From Asaia platycodi JCM 25414 (GTDB taxonomy: Bacteria > Pseudomonadota > Alphaproteobacteria > Acetobacterales > Acetobacteraceae), in assembly GCF_000614545.1 (NCBI RefSeq), contig NZ_BAKW01000014.1, positions 1 to 64,000 of the forward strand: a DNA stretch of 64,000 nucleotides, given 5' to 3'. Positions 19,453-27,484 of the stretch are shown here, piece after piece. Each line of letters opens with the position of its first letter. Positions within the stretch are counted from its first letter, which is position 1. Both the position numbers and the translations under genes were made by a program. The notes beneath the pieces are model-generated. The model saw only the letters and a list, made by a program, of their open reading frames with translations. It had not been told where the DNA came from and ran no database searches.

Positions 19453-20830
19453 TCATCGCGATCCGGGCAGAGAAACACAAACATCGAGCCCGCCGCGTTC
19501 GCGGTTCTGCATCGCGATATCGCCGCCCAGCGCGCGAATGATGTTGCGTGCGGAGGTCAGGCCGAGCCCGACACCGCCTGTCTGGCGATTGCGCGATTTA
19601 TCGAGGCGGAAATAGGGTTCGAACACCGTGTGCACTGCCGTCTCGGGCAGGCCTGGCCCATCATCCTGACGATGATCTTTACGCTGCCATCCGGGGCAGG
19701 GGTCAGCACTATTTCAGGCGGTGTGGCATATTTTATGGCATTTTCGACAAGATTGGCGAAGACGCGTCGCAGTGCGTAGGGCGGCCCGTTATATCCGGTT
19801 CGCGCCGGCCCGCTGAAGCGCACATCATGACCCTGATCGCCGTAATCGTAAGCAATGGTCTGGAGCAGGTTTGACAGATCGAACATCGTGTTTTCCTCGC
19901 GCGCGGCATCATCGCGAAAAAACGACAGCGCCCCGTCGATCATGGCCTGCATTTCGTCGACATCGCGGAAAAGCAATTTTTGCTGGCTCGTATCGTCGAT
20001 GAATTCGCCGCGCAGGCGGATGCGCGTGAGAGGAGTACGCAGATCGTGAGAGATGGCAGCCAGCATGGTTGTGCGGTCGGTCACGAATTTGCGTATCTGT
20101 GCCTGCATGGCGTTGATCGTTTCAGCTACCAGCCTGATTTCACGCGGTCCTGATTCGCTCAAGGGTACGAGACGGGGCTGAGTTCCGAGATTGCGTACTC
20201 CATAAGCCAGATGCTCGATCGGGCGTGACAACTGGCGCGATGCGATGGCCGAAACCGCGATGATCCAGAGGCTCAGCAATATGGCTTCGAGGCAGAAGCG
20301 TTCAAAAGCGTAAAGTCCCCAGAAACGCTGAAGCGCGACACATAAAATCCAGCTTCCGTCATCGAATTGTACAGCGGCGAAATAGGCATCATGAAAAACT
20401 GTGCGGTCATAGGGCAGGCCGGGCAGCTGCGAGACCGGATTATCTTCTTGAAACACGGCGAGTTTTTCCGGGCGGCGGGCCAGATAGGGCTTGAGAAAGG
20501 CCCAGCCTGATCGATCTCGGTGGCGCGGTATTCGCCTTCGCGCAGGGCTTTGGCAATGGGCGAACCGGGAGCATACCATCCGAAACGCAGTTGATCGGTT
20601 GCCGCCGCCTGAGCCAGGGCCGCGCGAGAGGCAGCAGGAGCGGCTTCTGTCATGCGAATGACGGTGGCCACCTGACCGGGCAGGCCCGTTTCCTGAATAT
20701 CGGGTTTGGTCCAGCGCCCGCCGAACAGGAAAAAGAGTTCGAGCAGCAGCAGCGTGACGCCTGCGGCCAAGGCCACGGTCACGATCAGACGGCGCGTGAT
20801 CGTGTCGTCAAGAAACTGTTTTTTCGTCAT
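19453..20830 (-). CDS. sensor histidine kinase, OmpR/EnvZ-type, two frameshifts
   Basis: Inner-membrane kinase of about 458 residues after repair. An N-terminal transmembrane helix (LIVTVALAAGVTLLLLELFF) is followed by a periplasmic sensor region, a second helix near LLSLWIIAVSAIA, a HAMP region, the H-box ISHDLRTPLTRIRLRGEF, an N-box NLVENAIKYA, and a G-box GGVGLGLTSARNIIRALGG. Breaks occur near 20506 (EIDQ then WAFLKPYLARRP) and near 19665 (VKIIVR then DGPGLPETAV). Each is repaired by one extra C on the + strand (CC to CCC). The ATG overlaps the response-regulator stop by four bases (ATGA), showing coupling. Confidence 0.85.
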
Positions 20831-21546
20831 GAGCGTTTGACCGTGGTGGCGAACATGTAACCACCATTGCGTACCGTGCGGATGAGGCTCGGATTTTTGG
20901 GGTCATTTTCAAGCTTGTGGCGCAGGCGGCTGACCTGCACGTCGATACTGCGATCAAAAGCGGCATGATCGGGGCCGCGTGCCATGTCCATAAGCTGATC
21001 GCGCGTGAGCACACGCTGTGGATGTTCGGCAAAAGAAAGCAGCAGGTCGAATTCACCGCCCGACAACATGACAAGCGCATTTTCACTCGAACGCAACTCG
21101 CGACGGGCCACATCGAGCTGCCAGCCCCCGAAACACAGAACCGGCCGTGTCGAGGGAGAGGTCGGGGCCACGGGGTCGGCGGTGCGCCGCAGGACAGCCT
21201 TGACGCGCGCAAGCAATTCGCGCTGGTCGAAAGGCTTGGTCAGGTAGTCATCCGCGCCGATTTCCAGCCCCACGACGCGATCGGTATGATCGGCCATGGC
21301 CGAGAGCATGATGACAGGCAGGCGCGATGTGGCACGTAGGCGCTGGCAGAGGCTGAACCCGTCTTCATTCCTGAGCATAATATCGAGAATCACCAGATCG
21401 ACTGGCTGGGCCTCAAGCAGGGCGAACATGGCCTCCCCATCTTCCGCCGTAGAGACACGGTACTGGTGCTTGCGCAGGAAGCTGGTCAACAGCGTCAGGA
21501 TGTCCTGATCGTCATCGACGACGAGAAGATGTGGCATGGGGGTCAT
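20827..21546 (-). CDS. OmpR-family response regulator
   Basis: Protein of 239 residues with a receiver domain (acidic VVDDDQD near residues 9-15, phospho-acceptor Asp about 55 in LVILDIML, Lys in YLTKPFDQRE) and an OmpR-type winged helix (GGEFDLLLSFAEHPQRVLTRDQL, DRSIDVQVSRLRHKLE, IRTVRNGGYMF). It is the transcriptional output partner of the kinase that overlaps its 3' end. An alternative start at the fourth codon is possible. The signal sensed is not evident from the sequence. Confidence 0.93.
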   Translation of the reverse strand: MTPMPHLLVVDDDQDILTLLTSFLRKHQYRVSTAEDGEAMFALLEAQPVDLVILDIMLRNEDGFSLCQRLRATSRLPVIMLSAMADHTDRVVGLEIGADDYLTKPFDQRELLARVKAVLRRTADPVAPTSPSTRPVLCFGGWQLDVARRELRSSENALVMLSGGEFDLLLSFAEHPQRVLTRDQLMDMARGPDHAAFDRSIDVQVSRLRHKLENDPKNPSLIRTVRNGGYMFATTVKRS

Positions 21547-21977
21547 CCCTCGTTTGTATCATGGGCTCTTGTCGTCATGATGTCGGGGGCAGACATGATG
21601 TTTCAAGATGGAAATAATGCGATGCTCGACGCTACCGCATGCTTTGCGTGGCACCCACCAGGCTGACGAAGGCGTGTATGACAGTGCTGCGCAAAGGGCC
21701 GGAAAGGAAATGATGAGGCTGAAAAGCGACCGATGTTGCGTGGTTCTGCAAAGACGGATGAAAGGAGCCTTCTGTAGCGATCACGCAAGAAATCTTGTTG
21801 GAGAGGGTGCCAGATACTCGTGCGAGCATTCTGCTCGGCGCCTCTCGCGCCTTGGAGCAAGAGTAGGCAGAATTATCGACAAATAAGTGAAATATATTAC
21901 GAAAATATTAAAAAATGCAAAATGTAATATCAATCAAATAAAATATGACAATATATATTTAAGATAATATCACCATT
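21547..21977. other. gene-free, increasingly AT-rich boundary region
   Basis: From about 21880 base composition drops sharply into runs of A and T (for example around 21890-21970), marking the left edge of the dsdC-dsdA-ivy island. No integrase, tRNA or direct repeat was seen at this edge. Confidence 0.5.
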
Positions 21978-22406
21978 GTGATATTAATCATTCATATGAT
22001 GTATCTTTATAAATTTTCGAGTAACGCCTATCGCCATCCTGTGATGGCCTGTTCCGTCAGAGCCATGAACGAGATGAGTGAGATTTTCACACGCATATGT
22101 TCTAAAAATCTCGCTTGTCTCCAATACTCGGAATTGTATCCTGACCAGGTAGGAGATCGATATGAAGATTTTGTTTTTATGTATCCCAGTTGGGGTACTG
22201 GTTTTTCTGTCAGTAAACGGAACTTGAAAATGGATACTATATTCAAAAATGTTATTTTGACTGTTAACTCTATAAAAGAGGTCGATCTTTCCATATTGAG
22301 AAAGGGGAGTGGTGCCATGTATTTTATCTTTGGATCCATGGTAATACTTTTTTCCATGCTTCCGATTGTCATCTATCAGTTGGTGGCAGCGATCTCGGGC
22401 GCCTGA
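21978..22406 (+). CDS. unrecognised small protein with C-terminal membrane segment
   Basis: Up to 142 codons from GTG 21978; ATG 21996 is equally possible. The only clear feature is a hydrophobic C-terminal segment (AMYFIFGSMVILFSMLPIV) near residues 111-130, suggesting a tail-anchored protein. The region is AT-rich, so an open frame of this length is less likely by chance to be a GC artefact, but no ribosome site or family match was recognised. It is followed 92 bases later by dsdC on the same strand. Confidence 0.35.
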   Translation: MILIIHMMYLYKFSSNAYRHPVMACSVRAMNEMSEIFTRICSKNLACLQYSELYPDQVGDRYEDFVFMYPSWGTGFSVSKRNLKMDTIFKNVILTVNSIKEVDLSILRKGSGAMYFIFGSMVILFSMLPIVIYQLVAAISGA

Positions 22407-22498
22407 ATCGCAATTGATGCTGAAACACCAGTCGAAAAATACCATCCCGTGTAAATCAACTTTTTAGAAATATAATTAATATCTGATTGAGGTCGAAG

Positions 22499-23431
22499 AT
22501 GGTGGATGGATCGAGTATTTCAAACCGACTGGATGGAAGGCCCATAAGCATATCCACATACTCTAATCTATACGCATTTTACGTGGTGGCGCGGTATCTG
22601 AGCTTTAAGCAGGCGGCAGATGAGTTGTGCCTGACGAGTAGCGCCTTGAGCCACAGAATTTCGAATCTCGAGAGAGAGATCGAAATCAAGCTTTTCGACC
22701 GCTACCCGCGGCGGGTTCAACTGACAGAAGACGGGTCACGCATATTCGATGTTCTGAAAATATCGTTTACGCAGATAGGCAGCGCCATCCAGGATAGCGC
22801 GTTGAGCAAGGTATCCGGGCGTCTACGTCTTTATGTAAGGCCGTCACTGGCAGGGTTTTGGCTGATACCGAGAATTCATAAGCTGCAAAGTAAAAACCCG
22901 TCTCTCATGCTTGATATAAAGGTAGGAAACGCGCCTATTGACGACATCAGGTACGAATCCGATGTTATCCTTACTTATTCCGACGGTATATATTATGATA
23001 TGAATAGCGAGCTGTTCATGAAAGAAAGTATGGCTCCAGTTTGCAGCTTGAAATATTATAATGAAATGTGCCTGTCGGGAAGTATCGAAGAGATATCCAA
23101 ATGTACGATTCTCTTTGACGCCGCGGCGTGGGATAACGCTACGTCAGACGCAGAGTGGCAATTATGGCTCAGAGCAAAGTCTTTGCAAATGCCTGAACCA
23201 CGTCACGTAATGAAATTTGACAACGCGGGCCTATGCGCGCTCGCAGCGGTCAACCATGCCGGTATTTCGATGGGGCGAGAACGTATTGTCAGTGCCTCGA
23301 TTGCGTCTGGTGATCTGATTACGCCGTTTGGCGATTTTGTGAGTATAAGCAATTATGGTTATTATGCAGTATATCCAAAAAAAAGTAGAAAGATCTGCCA
23401 GATTGAGAGTATTTCTGGACTGGATTCATGA
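22499..23431 (+). CDS. dsdC: LysR-family regulator, DsdC-like
   Basis: Protein of about 310 residues from ATG 22499 (GAGG six bases upstream). The N-terminal helix-turn-helix reads FYVVARYLSFKQAADELCLT followed by SSALSHRISNLEREI and LFDRYPRRVQLTEDG. The effector domain contains LRLYVRPSLAGFWLIPRI and ILFDAAAWDNATSDAEWQLW, which match the D-serine activator DsdC as I recall it. It lies directly upstream of, and on the same strand as, dsdA, unlike the divergent layout in E. coli. Likely activates dsdA in response to D-serine. Confidence 0.82.
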   Translation: MVDGSSISNRLDGRPISISTYSNLYAFYVVARYLSFKQAADELCLTSSALSHRISNLEREIEIKLFDRYPRRVQLTEDGSRIFDVLKISFTQIGSAIQDSALSKVSGRLRLYVRPSLAGFWLIPRIHKLQSKNPSLMLDIKVGNAPIDDIRYESDVILTYSDGIYYDMNSELFMKESMAPVCSLKYYNEMCLSGSIEEISKCTILFDAAAWDNATSDAEWQLWLRAKSLQMPEPRHVMKFDNAGLCALAAVNHAGISMGRERIVSASIASGDLITPFGDFVSISNYGYYAVYPKKSRKICQIESISGLDS

Positions 23432-23506
23432 GCAATCCAACGAGTAACTTACAAAATACCTATATAAAAATAGGATGTTTTATTGCTATCTGGCAATCGC
23501 ATCTGG

Positions 23507-24852
23507 ATGGATACGCACATGTCTCATGAATATTTCCTTGATATTGAAAAAAAATATCCGCTTGTATTGCCTATGCAGAGATATGAGGAGGTTTTTTGGC
23601 AGAATCCCGGCAGGCTTTCTGTGAGCGATGGATTATCCGGCGTTGAATTTACCATGCAGGACGTCGAGAAAGCCCGCGCAAGAATGGAAAAGTTTTCTGG
23701 ATATATCTCGGAAAACTTCCCGGACACCATGAGTAGGGGAGGAATCATTGAGTCGGATATTGTGTCTCTGAAAAACATGCAGAATCATATGGATAAACTG
23801 TCCGATAGGGAGATACCGGGGCATCTTCTCCTGAAGCTGGATAGCCATCTACCGATTGCAGGATCGATAAAAGCGCGAGGTGGTATTTACGAGATCCTTT
23901 TTCATGCAGAGAGTCTTGCGTTGGGTGCCGGAATATTATCTGAAGGCGATGATTATCGCATCTTCTCGACTAAAAAATTCAGGGATTTCTTTTCTGCGTA
24001 CAGTATAGCGGTGGCGTCGACGGGAAATCTCGGGCTGGCGATCGGGATAATAGGCCGAGCCGTGGGATTCGAAGTTAATGTTCACATGTCTGAGGAGGCG
24101 AGCACTTGGAAAAAAGCGTTACTCGTCGAGCACGGCGTTAATATCATCGAACATTCGGGGGATTATAGCAGTGCGGTAGCTGAAAGCCGGCGTGTTTCGG
24201 GGGAGGCACCATCTTCCTATTTCGTGGATGATGAAAATTCCCGGTTATTGTTTCTGGGTTACGCTGTCGCTGGCCTTCGCCTGAAAGAGCAGCTGACACA
24301 ACGGGGACATTCAGTGGACGAGCGACATCCGCTCTTTGTTTACTTGCCGTGCGGTGTCGGCGGCGCGCCGGGCGGCGTAACATTGGGGCTCAAGCTTGCT
24401 TTCGGGGACTACGTCAAATGTTTCTGGGCAGAACCCACTCATTCCCCGTCCATGCTTTTGGGTATGCATACCGGATTGCATCACGATATCTGCGTGAACG
24501 ATATTGGCGTGGATAACAAAACCGGAGCGTCTGGTCTTGCCGTTGGGCGCCCTTCCGGTTTTGTTGGCCAGATGATGAGCCATCTTCTCGATGGTATTTA
24601 TACCGTTGACGATCGGGTTTTGTATGACCTTCTCATATCTCTGTACGAGACAGAAAATATTTTCCTCGAGCCGTCAGCGCTCGCTGGCATGATCGGCCTT
24701 ACAGGGCGCTGGATGCGGGAATGTTCGGAGATCGGAAACGGCCGCGTGATCAGCATGACACCGTTCCTTTACATCTGATCTGGGGAACGGGAGGGGGTAT
24801 GGTACCCAAACCTGTAATGTTGGAATACCTCTCCGGATCCAGGGAAATATAG
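23507..24852 (+). CDS. dsdA: D-serine ammonia-lyase DsdA, frameshifted near the C-terminus
   Basis: PLP enzyme converting D-serine to pyruvate and ammonia. Blocks follow E. coli DsdA: RGGIIESDIVSLKNMQ, LLKLDSHLPIAGSIKARGG (PLP-binding Lys), IAVASTGNLGLAIGI, YFVDDENSRLLFLGYAVAG, YLPCGVGGAPGGV, FWAEPTHSPSMLLGMHTGLH. The open frame stops early at 24778, but the missing end (DTVPLHLIWGTGGGMVP...) continues in the next frame to TAG 24850-24852. One missing base near 24757 (ATGACA, probably ATGGACA) explains it. Restored length about 449 residues, as in the family (442). The start is ATG 23507 or 23519; neither has a good ribosome site. The gene is AT-richer than the flanking chromosome. Confidence 0.88.
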
Positions 24853-24890
24853 CTGTATCAGTCCAATAAAATATCAGACGGAGGTTATAG

Positions 24891-25115
24891 ATGAACAAGA
24901 TCGGAAAATTTTTTCTTATAGCTCTACTGTGTGGTCTTGGATCGAATGGCAATGCCTGGGCCAATACGGTAAAAGCTCACGCCATTCCGTCGTATCTGGA
25001 GGCACGTCATGTAATGCATGCGGCATTCGGCCGTCTCAATGCCAGTAAGCATCGTTGTGTATATGATCCTGCAAAAAAACACAGGAAGTGCCTGCCTCGG
25101 CATCGGTCAGGCTAG
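24891..25115 (+). CDS. small secreted protein of unknown function
   Basis: A 74-codon frame with a strong GGAGG site eight bases before the ATG. The first 24 residues form a signal peptide (KIGKFFLIALLCGLGSNGNAWA), leaving a basic mature peptide of about 50 residues with two Cys residues and a KKHRKC tail. It sits between dsdA and ivy in the AT-rich island. No family was recognised; it could be a periplasmic small protein or a remnant of a longer gene. Confidence 0.5.
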   Translation: MNKIGKFFLIALLCGLGSNGNAWANTVKAHAIPSYLEARHVMHAAFGRLNASKHRCVYDPAKKHRKCLPRHRSG

Positions 25116-25176
25116 GTCCTTCGACGATCATCCGGATCAGTTGTTGATAATTGAATTACAGAATAACGAGAAGAAA

Positions 25177-25638
25177 ATGATCAAGAGAAATTCTGCGGCA
25201 TTCCTGTCTGCCGTAACCCTTTTATTTTTCGGTGCGCCTGCGCACGCGGAAGGCTCTCTTACGATAAGCGAACTGGCAAATGGCAGTATGACGCAATCCT
25301 ATTTCCAGAAGATGGTGGGGACACGCCATCTTCCAGCTTGGGTAAAAAGAGGGGGAACTGACTCGCCAAGTCGAGAGATCATGATCGGATTGAAAAAATA
25401 TCTGGTTTTGACTTCATGCAAGCCACATGACTGCGCAAGTGAAAGCGTGGCTATGCTTTTTTCTCCCAAGACACACGAGATGTCGGTAGTTCTCTCGAAA
25501 TATGATGCGACCAGTGAAAATCAGGCGCTTACCTGGTTCAATGTTCCGGATGAGTTATCTATCGATGGTAAAACTGTTCTTTTCGCGGCGCTGAGCGGCA
25601 GCCTTGAGAACCACCCGAAGGATTTCAGTTTTCACTAG
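25177..25638 (+). CDS. ivy: Ivy-type C-type lysozyme inhibitor
   Basis: Periplasmic inhibitor of animal (C-type) lysozyme, 153 residues. A signal peptide (FLSAVTLLFFGAPAHA) precedes the mature domain. The inhibitory loop CKPHDC is intact and supplies the His that enters the lysozyme active site. The C-terminus (LSIDGKTVLFAALSGSLENHP) matches E. coli Ivy as I recall it almost residue for residue. ATG 25177 is chosen as the codon directly before the signal peptide. Strong similarity to an enterobacterial protein, AT-rich composition and the neighbouring dsdA suggest acquisition by transfer and a role in survival inside an animal host. Confidence 0.93.
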   Translation: MIKRNSAAFLSAVTLLFFGAPAHAEGSLTISELANGSMTQSYFQKMVGTRHLPAWVKRGGTDSPSREIMIGLKKYLVLTSCKPHDCASESVAMLFSPKTHEMSVVLSKYDATSENQALTWFNVPDELSIDGKTVLFAALSGSLENHPKDFSFH

Positions 25639-25754
25639 AGTCCATATTCGCCTCGTACGGTCTTCCTGGCAGAGCAAGATGCTTCGATTGCGTTCTGAGA
25701 GCGGCCGCTTGATCTTGTCGTTTTGCACAGTGCTTGCGAAACCTGTTAGGGTAG

Positions 25755-25940
25755 GAATGACGGTGCCTCGCAAGGGGTGAAAAGGGAAGCGGGTACGGGC
25801 TGAAAGGCCTAAGTCCCGCGCTGCCCCCGCAACTGTAGGTGATGTGAAAATCCTGTCGCGATCCCACTGGAATTTTTCCGGGAAGGGGGCTGGGTATCGG
25901 GCGACCGGCATCACGAGTCAGGAGACCTGCCGTCAGATCG
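25755..25940 (+). ncRNA. cobalamin (B12) riboswitch
   Basis: Contains the conserved elements in order: GGTGCC (25762-25767) with the AAAAGGGAAGCGGGT segment, GCTGCCCCCGCAACTGTA (about 25820-25837), CCACTGG (25864-25870), GAAGGGG, and the B12 box GAGTCAGGAGACCTGCC at 25915-25931. It lies about 150 bases upstream of a cobW-cobN-cobB operon. Binding of adenosylcobalamin should lower expression of the downstream genes. Outer boundaries are approximate. Confidence 0.95.
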
Positions 25941-26081
25941 CTGATTTCATGAACCGGCGGGGTGCCCGGATCGTGACAGACCGCATTTCATCAAGTGCGG
26001 CGGGTCGGTGCCTGCGCCGGCAGTCATTTATGCGCCTTGTTTTCGGCCCTCGTTGCGGGGGTGAGCGGGAAGCCGGATGTC

Positions 26082-26462
26082 ATGAGTTCGCAGACCCAAC
26101 CCGTTTTCCACGTCTGCCAGACCTGCGCCGCAGGCGGTCAGGCCCTGCATGACGCGCTGGCGGCACTCGCAGAGCCGGGCTCGGTGCGTATAGAGGGGGT
26201 GCGTTGTCTTGCCGCCTGTCAGCAGGGTTGCACGGCAACACTCTCCATGCCCGGCAAGTGGTCCTGGCTGCTCGGCCGTCTCAGCCCAGCTCTGGCGTCC
26301 GATCTGCTCGTCTACGCGCAGGCCTATAGCCGCTCGGCTTCCGGCACTGTCATGCCCTCAAAGCGCCCTGATACGCTGCGTGATATCATTCTCGGGCGTT
26401 TTCCCGGCCAGAACGGCAGCCCGCCCGCCCCGCAACAGGCCGTTTCAGAAAGCGTCTCATGA
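26082..26462 (+). CDS. DUF1636 family protein, Cys-rich, in the cobalamin operon
   Basis: Protein of 126 residues starting ATG 26082. The N-terminal part has CQTCAAGG and then RCLAACQQGCT, giving four or five Cys residues in the CxxC / CxxxCxxxC pattern of DUF1636, which may bind metal or an iron-sulfur cluster. Members often sit beside cobW/cobN. Its TGA overlaps the cobW ATG (ATGA), so they are coupled. Role in cobalt handling is inferred from context. Confidence 0.75.
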   Translation: MSSQTQPVFHVCQTCAAGGQALHDALAALAEPGSVRIEGVRCLAACQQGCTATLSMPGKWSWLLGRLSPALASDLLVYAQAYSRSASGTVMPSKRPDTLRDIILGRFPGQNGSPPAPQQAVSESVS

Positions 26463-27481
26463 GCAAGATTCCCGTCACCATCATCACCGGCTTTCTTGGC
26501 GCCGGAAAGACCACGCTGCTGCGCCATCTGATCGCGCAGTCCAATGGTCGTCGCATCGCCATCGTCGTCAACGAATTCGGCTCGCTTGGTATCGATGGCG
26601 AGACGCTGCGTGGATGCAGCATTCCGAATTGCCCGGAAGGAGATATTGTCGAACTGACCAATGGTTGCCTGTGCTGCACCGTGGCCGATGATTTTATCCC
26701 TACCATGGAGGCGCTGCTCGATCGGCCGCAACCGCCGGAGCATATCGTGATCGAGACATCGGGCCTTGCCTTGCCCAAGCCGCTGCTCAAGGCATTCGGC
26801 TGGCCGAGCGTGCGCACGCGCATGACGGTCGATGGCGTCATCACCGTTGTCGATGGCCCTGCCGTGGCCGCCGGGCGCTTCGCCGATGACCCGGAAGCGG
26901 TCGCGAAGCAGCGTGAGGAAGATGAGTCGCTCGACCACGACAATCCTCTTGAAGAGGTTTACGAAGATCAGCTGGATTCCGCCGATCTCGTCGTGCTGAA
27001 CAAGATCGATCTTCTAGATGACGCGACGCTGGCCGAGGTGGAAGAAGCCCTTGCCGGCCGCCAGCGCCGCGTGCGCGTGATCCGTGCTCGCGAAGGGCAG
27101 GTCGATCCCGCCATCGTGCTGGGTCTGTCGGCTGCTGCCGAAGACGATCTGGCCGCCCGCCCGTCTCACCACGATGGCGCAGACGAGCACGAGCACGACG
27201 ATTTTACGAGTTTTGTCCTATCGTTGAGGGAGCAGGAAAGCGTTGAGGCTTTCAACGCCCGTCTGGAGCGTGTGGCGCTGGCGCATGACGTGCTGCGCAT
27301 GAAGGGCTATGCGCCCATCGCCGGAAAAACCCTCCGGCTTGGCGTGCAGGCAGTCGGTAGTCGCGTCCGCCATGCTTTCGAGCCATGGGGCAATGCCACG
27401 AAAGGCGAAGGCAGACTGGTGGTGATCGGGCTGCACGGGCTTGATCCGGTTGCGGTGCAAAACAGCTTCGACGCAGGCTGA
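26459..27481 (+). CDS. cobW: CobW-type GTPase, cobalt chaperone of the cobalamin pathway
   Basis: G3E-family GTPase of 340 residues. It has Walker A GFLGAGKTTLL (residues 9-19), the metal-binding GCLCCTV motif (CxCC type), Walker B-like VIETSGLALPKP and the base-recognition NKID. An acidic/His-rich stretch (HHDGADEHEHDD) lies near residue 240, consistent with metal binding. In aerobic B12 synthesis CobW is thought to supply Co2+ to the CobNST chelatase. Overlaps DUF1636 by four bases and precedes cobN by three. Confidence 0.93.
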   Translation: MSKIPVTIITGFLGAGKTTLLRHLIAQSNGRRIAIVVNEFGSLGIDGETLRGCSIPNCPEGDIVELTNGCLCCTVADDFIPTMEALLDRPQPPEHIVIETSGLALPKPLLKAFGWPSVRTRMTVDGVITVVDGPAVAAGRFADDPEAVAKQREEDESLDHDNPLEEVYEDQLDSADLVVLNKIDLLDDATLAEVEEALAGRQRRVRVIRAREGQVDPAIVLGLSAAAEDDLAARPSHHDGADEHEHDDFTSFVLSLREQESVEAFNARLERVALAHDVLRMKGYAPIAGKTLRLGVQAVGSRVRHAFEPWGNATKGEGRLVVIGLHGLDPVAVQNSFDAG

Positions 27482-27484
27482 CCC

